Shown here: positions 1 to 8,523 of the stretch, in pieces
Numbering within the stretch: the first letter of the stretch is position 1
How the letters are laid out: each line of letters begins with the position of its first letter
Source: JARBAK01 sp034472185
GTDB lineage: Bacteria; Pseudomonadota; Alphaproteobacteria; Rickettsiales; Midichloriaceae
Direction of reading: 5' to 3'
Length of the DNA: 64,000 nt
NCBI GenBank assembly: GCA_034472185.1
Contig: JARBAK010000001.1
Coordinates: forward strand, 558,001-622,000
The notes under the pieces: model-generated
Told to the model about the DNA's origin: nothing
The model's input: the letters and a program-made list of their open reading frames with translations, nothing else
Databases searched by the model: none
Program-made: the position numbers and the translations under genes

Positions 1-900
1 ATTCAAGGGCGGATGCTAGTAGAGAATTTATATAATCAAATAGCATCTCTTGCGCCGTGTATTTGTTTGGGTAGTAAAGCAACGAAAGTTTCGTATATAG
101 AGCCGTGCATTCAATCGGGAAAAAATAAAGAATGTGAGGAACCTTTTTTCCTAATTGCAACTGAACAAAATGGAGAGAAAACAGAGTGGAAGGCCAGATC
201 TTTAGTAATAGCTACGGGAGGGGGGATGTTGATTCCTAATAGGCCGCATAATTTGCAAGGCATTGAATTTTTTGAGAAGAAAAGTATATTTTATAACATC
301 CAAAAAGTGAGCGATTTCGCTGGAAAGTCAATAGTAGTAGCGGGGGGTGGAGATTCTGCTATTGGATGGGCGATTGAGTTAAGTGCTGTAGCTGAAAAGG
401 TCTTTCTAGTGCATAGACGTGAAGACTTCAAGTGCTTACCGCATCATCTCGCTATGTTGGAATCTTTGAAAGCTTCTAATGGAATCGAAATTATTGTACC
501 TTGTAAATTATGCTCTCTTATTGGTGATCGTGCACAAGGACATTTAAGGGAGGTTGTCGTTGAGCATGCAGATACTTTAAGGCATATTAAAGCTGATATT
601 TTTTTGCCGTTTTTTGGATTATCTAGAGAGATGGCGCAATCTGTAACGTGGGACATCGGGATACTTGCTCATAAAGAACAAATAAAAGTAGACAGTACGA
701 CTATGCAGACAAATGTGCCCGGCGTTTTCGCAGTAGGAGACGCAGCTAAATATGAGAATAAATTAAGACGCCTTATTTCCGGATTTTTTGAAGCTACAAC
801 TGCCGCTTATGCAGTGCATAAATTCCTTTATCCTGATAAAATGCCTAGGTTAGGAGGCGCAGGTGGGAGCAATGTTTCCATATGCACTACTCCTGATTAA
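1..900 (+). CDS. Ferredoxin/flavodoxin-NADP(+) reductase, thioredoxin-reductase-like (5'-truncated)
   Basis: This is a flavoprotein that passes electrons between NADPH and ferredoxin or flavodoxin in the cytoplasm. The reading frame is open through base 1, so the N-terminal FAD-binding Rossmann segment lies outside the window; the first in-window ATG (13) is probably internal. Visible are the ATGGG turn that closes the first half, an NADPH-binding GGGDSA motif followed by a VHRRE stretch typical of TrxB-like ferredoxin-NADP reductases, and the C-terminal FAD motif FAVGDAA followed by a conserved 'SGFFEA' segment. The CxxC redox pair of true thioredoxin reductases is absent from the expected place before GGGDSA, which favours the reductase over TrxB. 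Its last 51 bases overlap the 3' end of convergent prfB. Confidence 0.85.
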   Translation: MQGRMLVENLYNQIASLAPCICLGSKATKVSYIEPCIQSGKNKECEEPFFLIATEQNGEKTEWKARSLVIATGGGMLIPNRPHNLQGIEFFEKKSIFYNIQKVSDFAGKSIVVAGGGDSAIGWAIELSAVAEKVFLVHRREDFKCLPHHLAMLESLKASNGIEIIVPCKLCSLIGDRAQGHLREVVVEHADTLRHIKADIFLPFFGLSREMAQSVTWDIGILAHKEQIKVDSTTMQTNVPGVFAVGDAAKYENKLRRLISGFFEATTAAYAVHKFLYPDKMPRLGGAGGSNVSICTTPD

Positions 901-2050
901 GGTATGACGACCTTTGCCTCTGGCTTGCATTTCTAGATTCGAATAAAGGAAATCGTCAATATCTCCATCCAGCACTGAATTTGCATCAGAGATTTCTGTC
1001 TTTGTTCTTGCATCTTTGACTAACTGGTATGGCTGTAAGACATAAGATCTTATCTGGTGGCCCCAACCTATAGTGGTTTTAGCGGAGCTTTCTTTCTCGA
1101 GGGCGTCTTCTCGCTTTTGTAATTCTAGTTCATATAATTTTGCTCGGAGCATTGACATACATTCTTGCTTGTTTCTATGTTGAGATCTATCATTCTGGGA
1201 TTGTACCACAATCTTTGTAGGCAAGTGAGTAATTCTAACTGCGCTGTCTGTTTTATTGACATGCTGTCCCCCAGCTCCTGATGCTCTATATGTATCTATC
1301 CGCAGGTCAGCTTCATTTATTTGAATATTGATGGTGTCGTCTATAACAGGATAGACCCAAACGCTAGAGAAACTTGTATGACGTTTGCCCGTGTTACTAA
1401 ATGGAGAAATTCTTACCAATCTATGCACGCCACTTTCGCTTCTTAGCCATCCATAAGCGTTCTCCCCTTCTACTTTTATTGTAATTCTTTTTATGCCTGC
1501 TTCTTCTCCCTCTAGTTTATCTATGATGGTGATTTTGTATCTATGTTTATCAGACCATCGCATATACATGCGAAGCAACATAGCAGTCCAATCATCACTT
1601 TCTGTCCCCCCCGCGCCTGAATGTATATCGATAAAACAGGAACTCGCATCTGCTTCTCCAGAAAGTAAGCATTCTATTTCTATGGTACGTAAGTACTTTG
1701 CTAAATTTTCCAAATCATGAAGTACCTCTAGTAGTAACGTATCATCTGTGGCTTCTTCAGCCATAGCAGATATTTCCAGATACGAATCTAGCTTTAGTTC
1801 TGCTTGGCGTATTGTGGTAATCTTTCTATGCAAAACGCTATATGCTTTTGAATACTGTTGAGCGCGTTCCGCATCGGTCCAAAAATCCTCAGCATCTATA
1901 ATTTTTTTTAATTCTGCTACATTCTCGAGGGCATGATCCCAGTCAAAGATACCCTCGCAGTAGGTTAATTGAACCAAGTATCTTTTCTTTTAAGGACAAT
2001 ATGCATTGTTTTAAAGATACTTCATTTACTACGGTACTAAATTTCTTCAT
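850..2050 (-). CDS. prfB: Peptide chain release factor 2, expressed through a +1 programmed frameshift
   Basis: RF2 ends translation at UGA and UAA codons on the ribosome. The long frame holds the stop-codon-recognition motif SPF (after VRI) and the peptidyl-transferase GGQ motif in 'GAGGQHVNKTD'. The long frame alone would need a TTG start at 1977 and lacks the normal N-terminus. I place the true start at ATG 2050-2048 in the adjacent frame: it reads MKKFSTVV... to ...LLRGYL and then meets TGA at 1945-1943, exactly at the classical frameshift sequence. A +1 slip at CTT joins it to DWDHALEN, matching the E. coli RF2 layout (RGYL|DYDA). The S9 peptidase stop lies 6 bases upstream, so the two genes are probably co-transcribed. 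Confidence 0.9.
1942..1956 (-). promoter_or_regulatory. prfB programmed +1 frameshift site
   Basis: Read on the minus strand the site is GAGGG TAT CTT TGA C. It has an internal Shine-Dalgarno-like GAGGG, a three-base spacer, the slippery CTT and the in-frame stop TGA followed by C. Spacing and sequence equal the well-known E. coli prfB site. The family mechanism is autoregulation: when RF2 is scarce the ribosome pauses at UGA and shifts +1 to make full-length RF2. Confidence 0.9.
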
Positions 2051-2056
2051 ATTGTT

Positions 2057-4189
2057 TTATTGGGTTTTTGTTATACTTTGTTTTTTTGATAAAAACTCTT
2101 CGCCATGTAATATCTGCATGCTTGAATCGGGAAAATCGAAAGTGGATGCCTCTACTTTTCCGCCTAGGCAGCCAGCCAGGAAGTATTCTGTCATCGCGAA
2201 AAAAGATAGTTTATTCTCAGGGCGTGCGAATCCATGACCTTCATCAGGATAAAGAATATACGTAACCGGTATATTGCTGCGCTTCATGGCATCTACTATC
2301 TGTTCTGATTCTGCACGTTTAACTCTTGGATCATTTGCCCCCTGACCTATCATCAAGGGTTTCTTTATGTTATTGACATAAGTTAAGGGGGATTTGGAGC
2401 TTAAAATTCTTCGTCCTGCCTCTGTATCGGGATCTCCTCCTATCTTGATCTTTAATTCATTGAGGAAAGGTTTCCAATATGAGGGAACGGTTCGCATTAA
2501 AGTAAGTAAATTTGAAGGCCCTACAATATCGACACCACAGGCGAAAGTATCTGGGGTGAATGTAAGCCCCACAAGTACTGCATACCCGCCATAGCTTCCG
2601 CCCATTATTCCTACAGCGTCCTTAGACGTGACTCCATTTGTTATTGCCCAATTGACTGCATCGATCAGATCATCATGTGCCTTACCGGCCCACTCTCCGT
2701 TGCCTGCGATAATAAAATTTTTCCCGAATCCTGTAGATCCCCTATAATTTACGCTTAATACAGCGTAGCCTCTATTGGCGAGCCACTGGTGTACGGAGTT
2801 TATGCCCCATACATCACGAGCGTTTGGTCCACCATGTACGTACAGTATTAGCGGTACGGGAACGCTGGTCTTTACCTTAGTTTCTGTAAATGTATCCGGT
2901 TTTTTATTGGACGTTATTCTCACGGGCTCCATATTCGCTTGAATAGAGGTGGGTAGAGAGAGATATGAGACTAAATTAAGGCCATCACGAGATTTTATTA
3001 TCACGGGATGCATAGGAGTTAACTTACTCTCGGATAATGCCTTATTCCCTGAGAATAAGTATGTCAGCTTCTCATTTTTCCTATCGAATAGAGAATATAT
3101 AGGGGGCGACACGTCACTATAAGTTACAACGACCCATATTTCATTAGATAGTGTTTGTGACACGATACGTACTTCCCTGTCTGGGAAAGAGTTTTGCAGG
3201 AATTCTATATCCTTTTGTATAGCTGGGTCCAAGACAGCAATCTTAGTTTTTTCAAAATCGTAATAGGCGGCTTGTATGTTTTTTTCTGTAGGATGAATAA
3301 GAGCGCCGCTTATATCTGCTAAATCAGTTCCGAATAGTAAAGTTTGTTTATTACTCTGTAAATCACATTCGAATAGGCCTGAGGTATTTCTGCCTCTTGT
3401 GTCTGCTATGTATACTTTATTTCTGTTTTTATCAAAATCAACGAAGTGAGTCATATAAGAATCTTCGATATTAAGGCGCATGAACTCTTCAGGAGGTTTC
3501 TTTTGTCCTAGAAATTTGTCTACTACTACTATTCCTTCAGGAGACATTTGTTTTGATCCAAACCTTAACTCATACTGATCATCTACTGTTAGAGATGCAT
3601 AAGTGTCATTTTGAAATAGTAAATTACTTTGTCCGGATTTAGAATCTATCAGATAAAGATCATGGAGGTCTTTTCTTCTATTATTCAGGGCAACTACAAT
3701 CTTATTTGGATAATTAAGACTGTCTTGAACTAGCATAGCATGCACTCCCTTAAATGGCGTAAGATCTCGCACCTCCTGTGTTTTTATTGTCACGGCATAT
3801 AGGTGCCAATCCTCATCTCCATCTTTATCCTGCTCATATATGATCTGTTCATTATTATAGCTCCAGTGGTAATTTCTGATGCCACGCTTTGTATCATGGG
3901 TGATAGGAGTTGCTTGCTGGAAATTGGGTAACTTAGCGAGATATATATTGAGTACGCCATTAAGCGGCCCTATATATGCTAAATATTCTCCATTAGGGCT
4001 TAGTGAAACTGCCAGTTTATCTGGATTTCCGAACAGAACGGTACGTGGAATTAGTTGTGTATCTTGCTGTTTCATAAAAATTGCGTTATGGGAGGTTGCT
4101 TGTGCTAAATTAATAATTACTAGAGACAGTAAAAGCGCAAATGCTATACATTTTGCGAAAAACTTCCTTATATTTTGAGCACTACTCAT
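2057..4189 (-). CDS. S9 family serine peptidase (prolyl oligopeptidase / acylaminoacyl-peptidase type), exported
   Basis: A 710-residue protein with an N-terminal signal peptide (residues ~1-31, a hydrophobic run ending AQA), so it probably acts in the periplasm on short peptides. Residues ~45-400 form a WD/beta-propeller-like region with repeated 'LSPNGEYLAYIG'-type strands. The C-terminal alpha/beta-hydrolase domain begins near 'VHGGPNARDVWG'. The catalytic triad is visible: Ser532 in GGSYGG, Asp620 in GANDPRV and His652 in DEGHGF. Its length is usual for the family. The stop is 6 bases from the prfB start. Its natural substrate cannot be told from the sequence; peptide scavenging is an inference. 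Confidence 0.9.
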   Translation of the reverse strand: MSSAQNIRKFFAKCIAFALLLSLVIINLAQATSHNAIFMKQQDTQLIPRTVLFGNPDKLAVSLSPNGEYLAYIGPLNGVLNIYLAKLPNFQQATPITHDTKRGIRNYHWSYNNEQIIYEQDKDGDEDWHLYAVTIKTQEVRDLTPFKGVHAMLVQDSLNYPNKIVVALNNRRKDLHDLYLIDSKSGQSNLLFQNDTYASLTVDDQYELRFGSKQMSPEGIVVVDKFLGQKKPPEEFMRLNIEDSYMTHFVDFDKNRNKVYIADTRGRNTSGLFECDLQSNKQTLLFGTDLADISGALIHPTEKNIQAAYYDFEKTKIAVLDPAIQKDIEFLQNSFPDREVRIVSQTLSNEIWVVVTYSDVSPPIYSLFDRKNEKLTYLFSGNKALSESKLTPMHPVIIKSRDGLNLVSYLSLPTSIQANMEPVRITSNKKPDTFTETKVKTSVPVPLILYVHGGPNARDVWGINSVHQWLANRGYAVLSVNYRGSTGFGKNFIIAGNGEWAGKAHDDLIDAVNWAITNGVTSKDAVGIMGGSYGGYAVLVGLTFTPDTFACGVDIVGPSNLLTLMRTVPSYWKPFLNELKIKIGGDPDTEAGRRILSSKSPLTYVNNIKKPLMIGQGANDPRVKRAESEQIVDAMKRSNIPVTYILYPDEGHGFARPENKLSFFAMTEYFLAGCLGGKVEASTFDFPDSSMQILHGEEFLSKKQSITKTQ

Positions 4190-4392
4190 AAAGAAGGAAT
4201 ATAATATAAGTTAACGACGCGTTTAAACTGTTAACAGTAGCAAACACGACGAATAAGGATATGATATAGTGCTTAAAAGAGCAAGTTTATTATTAAAGAT
4301 GCCAGCTTTGGCATATGATATATATATGGTATGTGCTCTTAAAATAAGGAGAGTAAAATGGCATAATATAAAAGAGGAAGCGTTTCTTAAGT

Positions 4393-4782
4393 ATGAGAGA
4401 TAGTACATATGTACGTGGTTTCGAAGCGGAAAAGATAGTGGCTTTATATATGGTTCAAAAGGGGTATGAACTATTGAAACATCGTTTCAAAACCAAGTAT
4501 GGAGAGATAGATTTAGTTATGTATTGCTATGAAAAGAAGGAAATCGTTTTTATTGAAGTAAAGCTTTGCGAGCGATATTGCAGATCTCATAAAAATGAGC
4601 CATTACCAGAGCTTCTCTCTCGAAAGCAACAAAAAAGGAACTGCGAAGCTGCCATTTATTTTTTAAGCAATTATCCGGAATATGCAGCATATGCTGGTAG
4701 ATTCGATTTAATAGTGGTAGCGGGAGGTAAAATTATCTCGCATATAGAAGATGCATGGCAAATCACTGAAGAGATGTCTTAA
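4393..4782 (+). CDS. yraN: YraN family protein (UPF0102), endonuclease-fold
   Basis: A 129-residue protein of the UPF0102/YraN family, whose fold resembles Holliday-junction resolvases and restriction endonucleases; its cellular role is not established. It shows the family pattern: RGFEAEKIVALYM (helix 1), RFKTKYGEIDLVM (acidic residues of the nuclease-like core) and IVFIEVKLC (the ExK part). The start is ATG 4393 with family-typical length. It converges on the smr gene and overlaps it by 4 bases. Confidence 0.85.
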   Translation: MRDSTYVRGFEAEKIVALYMVQKGYELLKHRFKTKYGEIDLVMYCYEKKEIVFIEVKLCERYCRSHKNEPLPELLSRKQQKRNCEAAIYFLSNYPEYAAYAGRFDLIVVAGGKIISHIEDAWQITEEMS

Positions 4783-5330
4783 TGGCGTGAAGAGTTGGGA
4801 GACTGACGTTTTAATAATATATAAAAAGCTCCAGTTTTTCCATGTTTCGCAGCGGCAAAATTAAAATATAAGATATTCTCTTTCAATGCAGGGGTATTTA
4901 ACCATGTTTGCATCCGTTCTTTTAAAACGGAGCTTTTAAGTAAAGCTCCCTTTCCTGTTATAACTAACACAAGACGTATTCCCTCATTAAAACTTGTTGT
5001 TATGAATTGTGCTAATTTTTCATATGCCTGCACCTGAGTATAAGAGTGTAGATCTAAGGTTGCATCTATGCAGTATCGCCCCTTTAATACCTTTTTTGCT
5101 ATGTTTTTATCTATTCTTGTTGTTACGCCTCTGAGTAAATCTGGAAAAAGATCTGTTGCTTGCTGTGGCAGCGAAAGAATAGAATCTTGTGTTAAGGGGG
5201 AGCGAGCTTGCCTATTTTGTTGTACATTTATGCAGGTATTTTCTTGCGTGGCTAAGCGCTTGAATTTCTTAGTCTTGATTTTGTGGATATTACAAAGGTA
5301 ATGTTGCCAAATTTTATCGTCTTGAGTCAC
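4779..5330 (-). CDS. Smr (small MutS-related) domain protein
   Basis: A 183-residue protein. The C-terminal ~85 residues form a Smr domain, recognisable from LDLHSYTQVQAYEKL (the LDLHG-like motif, with Ser replacing the usual Gly), VLVITGKG (the TGKG motif) and 'AAAKHGKTGAFYILL' at the end. Smr domains are DNA or RNA nicking nucleases; the family has been linked to recombination control and, more recently, to ribosome rescue by mRNA cleavage. The N-terminal ~85 residues are basic and low in complexity, as in stand-alone alphaproteobacterial Smr proteins. It overlaps convergent yraN by 4 bases and sits 29 bases upstream of thiD on the same strand. Confidence 0.8.
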   Translation of the reverse strand: MTQDDKIWQHYLCNIHKIKTKKFKRLATQENTCINVQQNRQARSPLTQDSILSLPQQATDLFPDLLRGVTTRIDKNIAKKVLKGRYCIDATLDLHSYTQVQAYEKLAQFITTSFNEGIRLVLVITGKGALLKSSVLKERMQTWLNTPALKENILYFNFAAAKHGKTGAFYILLKRQSPNSSRH

Positions 5331-5359
5331 TTAATCTAGATCTAATCGTGGCGTTTATG

Positions 5360-6241
5360 CTAGTTCTTTTCAAGATACGTACGCTTTGCTAAATTTGGCC
5401 AAACGTCATAAAAATGATGCACGGGTCCGTGGCCTTTTCCTACGGAGCAATTTTGAGCAGCTTCTATTGTGCCGAATACATATTGTTTAGCTTGTTGACA
5501 AGCCTCTACAATTGATAGGCCTTGCGCAAGAAAGGCACATACAGCGGATGACAATGTACAGCCTGTACCATGAAGATTTTTAGATGAAATACGGCTACTA
5601 CATAGCCAATATTTTTCGCCTTTATTATTAATCAGCAAATCATCAGAATTTTTTGTGTGAGTATGTCCGCCCTTTAATAATAAAGCCTGTGGCCCTAATG
5701 CTAGAAGTTTATGCCCTAACTCTTCCATAATAGTGTGAATTGTTTCATATTCTTCGCTTCCATCTATGGATATCGTTGTATCAAGTAGCCTATATGCTTC
5801 TGGCAAATTGGGTGTAATAACAGTGGCAAGAGGCATTAATTCCGCTTTTAGAATTGTTATGGCTTCACGTTGTAGAAGTATGTCTCCACTCTTTGCTATC
5901 ATGACTGGATCAAGCACTATGGGGAGAGTAGAAGATTGGGGAGGAGAGGCGATTTTATCTCTTAAAAAATTTGCAACTAATTTAATAATATCGCTTGAAA
6001 AAAGCATTCCTATTTTAATAGCGAGGGGCTCTATGTCGCAGAAAATAGCTTCTAATTGATCTTCTATACTTTGTAAGGGAAGCTGATACACTTTACTTAC
6101 CCCTTGGGTGTTTTGTACTGGTAATGCAGTAAGCACCGTCATGCCATAGCATCCTAATGCTGAGAAAGTTTTCAAATCACCTTGAATACCAGCTCCTCCT
6201 GAACTATCAAAACCAGCGATAGATAGGCAAGTATGTTTCAT
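5360..6241 (-). CDS. thiD: Hydroxymethylpyrimidine/phosphomethylpyrimidine kinase
   Basis: ThiD phosphorylates HMP and HMP-phosphate in the pyrimidine branch of thiamine synthesis or salvage (cytoplasm, ribokinase fold). The 293-residue product begins with the substrate-binding 'IAGFDSSGGAGIQGDLKTF' stretch and later has VLDPVM, ITPNLPEA and the anion-hole/catalytic segment LHGTGCTLSSA, all ThiD hallmarks. Length is normal apart from a slightly extended C-terminus. No other thiamine gene lies nearby, so it may serve HMP or thiamine salvage; that is an inference. Confidence 0.92.
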   Translation of the reverse strand: MKHTCLSIAGFDSSGGAGIQGDLKTFSALGCYGMTVLTALPVQNTQGVSKVYQLPLQSIEDQLEAIFCDIEPLAIKIGMLFSSDIIKLVANFLRDKIASPPQSSTLPIVLDPVMIAKSGDILLQREAITILKAELMPLATVITPNLPEAYRLLDTTISIDGSEEYETIHTIMEELGHKLLALGPQALLLKGGHTHTKNSDDLLINNKGEKYWLCSSRISSKNLHGTGCTLSSAVCAFLAQGLSIVEACQQAKQYVFGTIEAAQNCSVGKGHGPVHHFYDVWPNLAKRTYLEKN

Positions 6242-6279
6242 TACTGAGTAGTATTGTTAATATATGATAAAGTATAAAT

Positions 6280-7185
6280 TTATAGTGTACTACACTGCAA
6301 TGTGCTCATGACATATGTTGGTCTGGGGTCTACCTGATCGGTGATGACTTTATTGCCAGCTATTAGCACAGAATCAATCCCTATATTATGGGCACCTTGG
6401 ATATCATTATGAATGCTATCTCCAATCATTATTGCCCTATGAGTGTGATGCGAGTTTTTAGAGTTGGAGCGTGCTAGAGCGTAGTGAAAAAATTCTGCAT
6501 ACGGCTTACCGAACATATGTACCTCCCCTCCCATTTCCTTATAACGCATGGCATAAAAACCTGGCGTATATCTGACACTGTCTCCATTAGGCGCGGTAAT
6601 ATCTGGATTGGGACATAAACAAGGCAAATTACATTCCAAGGCTTCCCGTAACATATTATCTAACATGGTGGCCGCTTTGTTCTCTGCAACATCCGCGTAT
6701 GTAAGCATCAGAAAGCAATCAGCTTTGTTAATGTTTGTTGTGTAATGTATACTGTGTTTGATTACATTAGACTTATTAAGCGCTTCTATCAAAGGGTGAT
6801 GCCCCTCTACTTTGCTTGTGAATATACTTTTATATTTGGGCTGTATAAGAAGCTTTTCACTATTATCGCCTAGTTTCTGTTCTGGTATGATTTTAGATAT
6901 AAAGAAATCACCGGATGTAATAATTAGAATATTTTCTAATATATCAGCTAAAAACTCCGTTTCATTCAGCGACTGTGCTGAGGTAATTAGCTTAGCTTTG
7001 ATTGCTGAAGCAGGCCCCGGGAAATTAGACAAAAAAAACACCTTCTTCTTCTCGGAAAGAAGAAATTCAATTGCCTTGGCAGCTTGAAGAATAATATTCT
7101 TTCCTTCATAAATCACACCATATATGTCAACGATATACATATCGTAATATGGAGCGATTTTGGCTATAGAGTTGATAAATTCCAT
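6280..7185 (-). CDS. HAD-superfamily class IIA hydrolase (NagD-like)
   Basis: A 301-residue protein. Motif I is VDIYGVIYEG (nucleophile Asp in DxxGV), motif II sits in 'FFLSNFPGP', and the C-terminal motif is MIGDSIHNDIQGA, which binds Mg2+. This arrangement matches class IIA HAD sugar-phosphate or nucleotide phosphatases (the TIGR01459-type alphaproteobacterial subgroup). The substrate is unknown. It lies between rplS and thiD on the same strand, 38 bases upstream of thiD, so the minus-strand genes from trmD to smr may form one transcription unit. Confidence 0.8.
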   Translation of the reverse strand: MEFINSIAKIAPYYDMYIVDIYGVIYEGKNIILQAAKAIEFLLSEKKKVFFLSNFPGPASAIKAKLITSAQSLNETEFLADILENILIITSGDFFISKIIPEQKLGDNSEKLLIQPKYKSIFTSKVEGHHPLIEALNKSNVIKHSIHYTTNINKADCFLMLTYADVAENKAATMLDNMLREALECNLPCLCPNPDITAPNGDSVRYTPGFYAMRYKEMGGEVHMFGKPYAEFFHYALARSNSKNSHHTHRAIMIGDSIHNDIQGAHNIGIDSVLIAGNKVITDQVDPRPTYVMSTLQCSTL

Positions 7186-7293
7186 ATTTTAAGTGATATA
7201 TGATATATATTTTCGAAAATAAACTACCTGGAGAGAACAGGGGCTCTTGTTAGGTTGTGTAGAATCGAAAAGGTGTATGCAGTCTAAAGCGCA

Positions 7294-7659
7294 CTACCTT
7301 CTTTCCTTAATTCTAGCTGCTTTTCCTGTTAAGTTTGACAGATAATAGAGCTTTGCTCTTCTTACCTTACCGTGTTGTGTAACTTCTATACTGTCTATTC
7401 GCGGAGAATATAAAAGAAAAGTCTTTTCAACATTCACACCATGTGCCAACTTTCTTACAGTAAAAGTGGATCCAATCCCGTTATGACTGCACCTTCTCGC
7501 GATACATACTCCTGCGAATACTTGAATTCTTTCAGAGGTACCTTCTTTGACTTTAGTAGAGACTTTTAGTGTGTCACCAGATCTAAAATCTGCAAGTACA
7601 CCTTTGCCTTTGTTCAGAGATTTTATGCGCTTCTGATTATATAGCATTAAAGTATTCAT
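7294..7659 (-). CDS. rplS: 50S ribosomal protein L19
   Basis: Structural protein of the large ribosomal subunit near the 30S interface. Recognised by 'DFRSGDTLKV', 'ERIQVFAGVCIARR', 'GIGSTFTVRKLAHGVNVEKTF' (given in part) and the ending KAARIKER. I choose ATG 7659, which gives MNTLMLYNQ like other L19 proteins; an upstream TTG at 7671 is possible but less likely. It follows trmD by 21 bases, keeping the usual trmD-rplS order, but rpsP and rimM are not upstream. Confidence 0.93.
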   Translation of the reverse strand: MNTLMLYNQKRIKSLNKGKGVLADFRSGDTLKVSTKVKEGTSERIQVFAGVCIARRCSHNGIGSTFTVRKLAHGVNVEKTFLLYSPRIDSIEVTQHGKVRRAKLYYLSNLTGKAARIKERR

Positions 7660-7680
7660 AGTATTGACCAACGTTGTATA

Positions 7681-8388
7681 TTACTCTTTTATATCATGCG
7701 ACTTAAGCAGCAAATCAGGTCGCTCTTTTCTAGTTTTGCTTAAAGCTTCCTCCTTTCTCCACTCTTTAATCTTTGCGTGATGACCTGAAAGCAACACGGG
7801 CGGAACTTCACGCTCTTTCCAAACTGGAGGCCTTGTGTATTGTGGGTACTCTAAAAGACTTTGGAAAGCAGGATCAGAGCCAAAACTCTCTTCCTCTGCC
7901 CCCTTTTTATTACCTAATACTCCGTCCAGCAAACGCAAGCACACGTCTAACACTACAATTGCAGCAACGTCACCTGAGGAGAGAACATAATCCCCTACGC
8001 TTAGCTCCTGCAGCTTATACTCTGTAATTATTCTCTCGTCAATACCTTCGAAGCGCCCGCAAACGATATTTAACTCTTGTTGGCGCGCTAGTGTTCGAGC
8101 AATTTGTTGGTTTAATACTTGCCCTCTAGGACTCATATATAATATTGGCTGAGTACTTTGTCCGAAAGAAGTTTCTATAGCTCTACCCAATACATCGGCT
8201 CGTATTACCATTCCCCCGCCCCCTCCGTAAGCGGGTCCATCTACAGTTTTATGCCTATCTACTGCATAATCACGTATGTTGTATACTTCTAAGGACCACA
8301 ACCCTGTTTTTAATGCCCTGCCGATATTAGACAATGCGAGGGGTCCAGGAAATATTTCGGGGAATAAGGTCAATATTCTTATACGCAT
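7681..8388 (-). CDS. trmD: tRNA (guanine-N1-)-methyltransferase
   Basis: TrmD is a SPOUT-class enzyme that methylates G37 of tRNAs from S-adenosylmethionine and so protects the reading frame. The 235-residue protein shows ILTLFPEIFPG, the 'DGPAYGGGGGMV' substrate loop, the trefoil-knot SAM site 'VCGRFEGIDERI' and LSSGDVAA, plus the C-terminal 'LLSGHHAKI' segment. It is complete, and it is divergent from ffh with 135 bases between them. Confidence 0.95.
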   Translation of the reverse strand: MRIRILTLFPEIFPGPLALSNIGRALKTGLWSLEVYNIRDYAVDRHKTVDGPAYGGGGGMVIRADVLGRAIETSFGQSTQPILYMSPRGQVLNQQIARTLARQQELNIVCGRFEGIDERIITEYKLQELSVGDYVLSSGDVAAIVVLDVCLRLLDGVLGNKKGAEEESFGSDPAFQSLLEYPQYTRPPVWKEREVPPVLLSGHHAKIKEWRKEEALSKTRKERPDLLLKSHDIKE

Positions 8389-8457
8389 CCATGTATACCA
8401 AATCTATTATAGTTTGAGCAGTTGAGACATGTGGCGTAAAGAAAGAAAAGCCTATGG

Positions 8458-8485
8458 TTGACTTTTATAACGTATATTTTAAATT
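8458..8485 (+). promoter_or_regulatory. Candidate sigma-70-type promoter for ffh
   Basis: TTGACT (8458-8463) and TAAATT (8480-8485) are 16 bases apart, in the trmD/ffh divergent gap and about 38 bases before the ffh ATG. The -35 is strong and the -10 moderate; this is judged by eye only. Confidence 0.4.
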
Positions 8486-8523
8486 CTGCGTGAAATCAAT
8501 TCAATCACTAAGCTAGTATATAT

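Noticed and set aside
4223..4408. 61-codon minus-strand frame opposite the yraN upstream region.
   Set aside because: It overlaps the yraN start, has no ribosome-binding site and no family resemblance.
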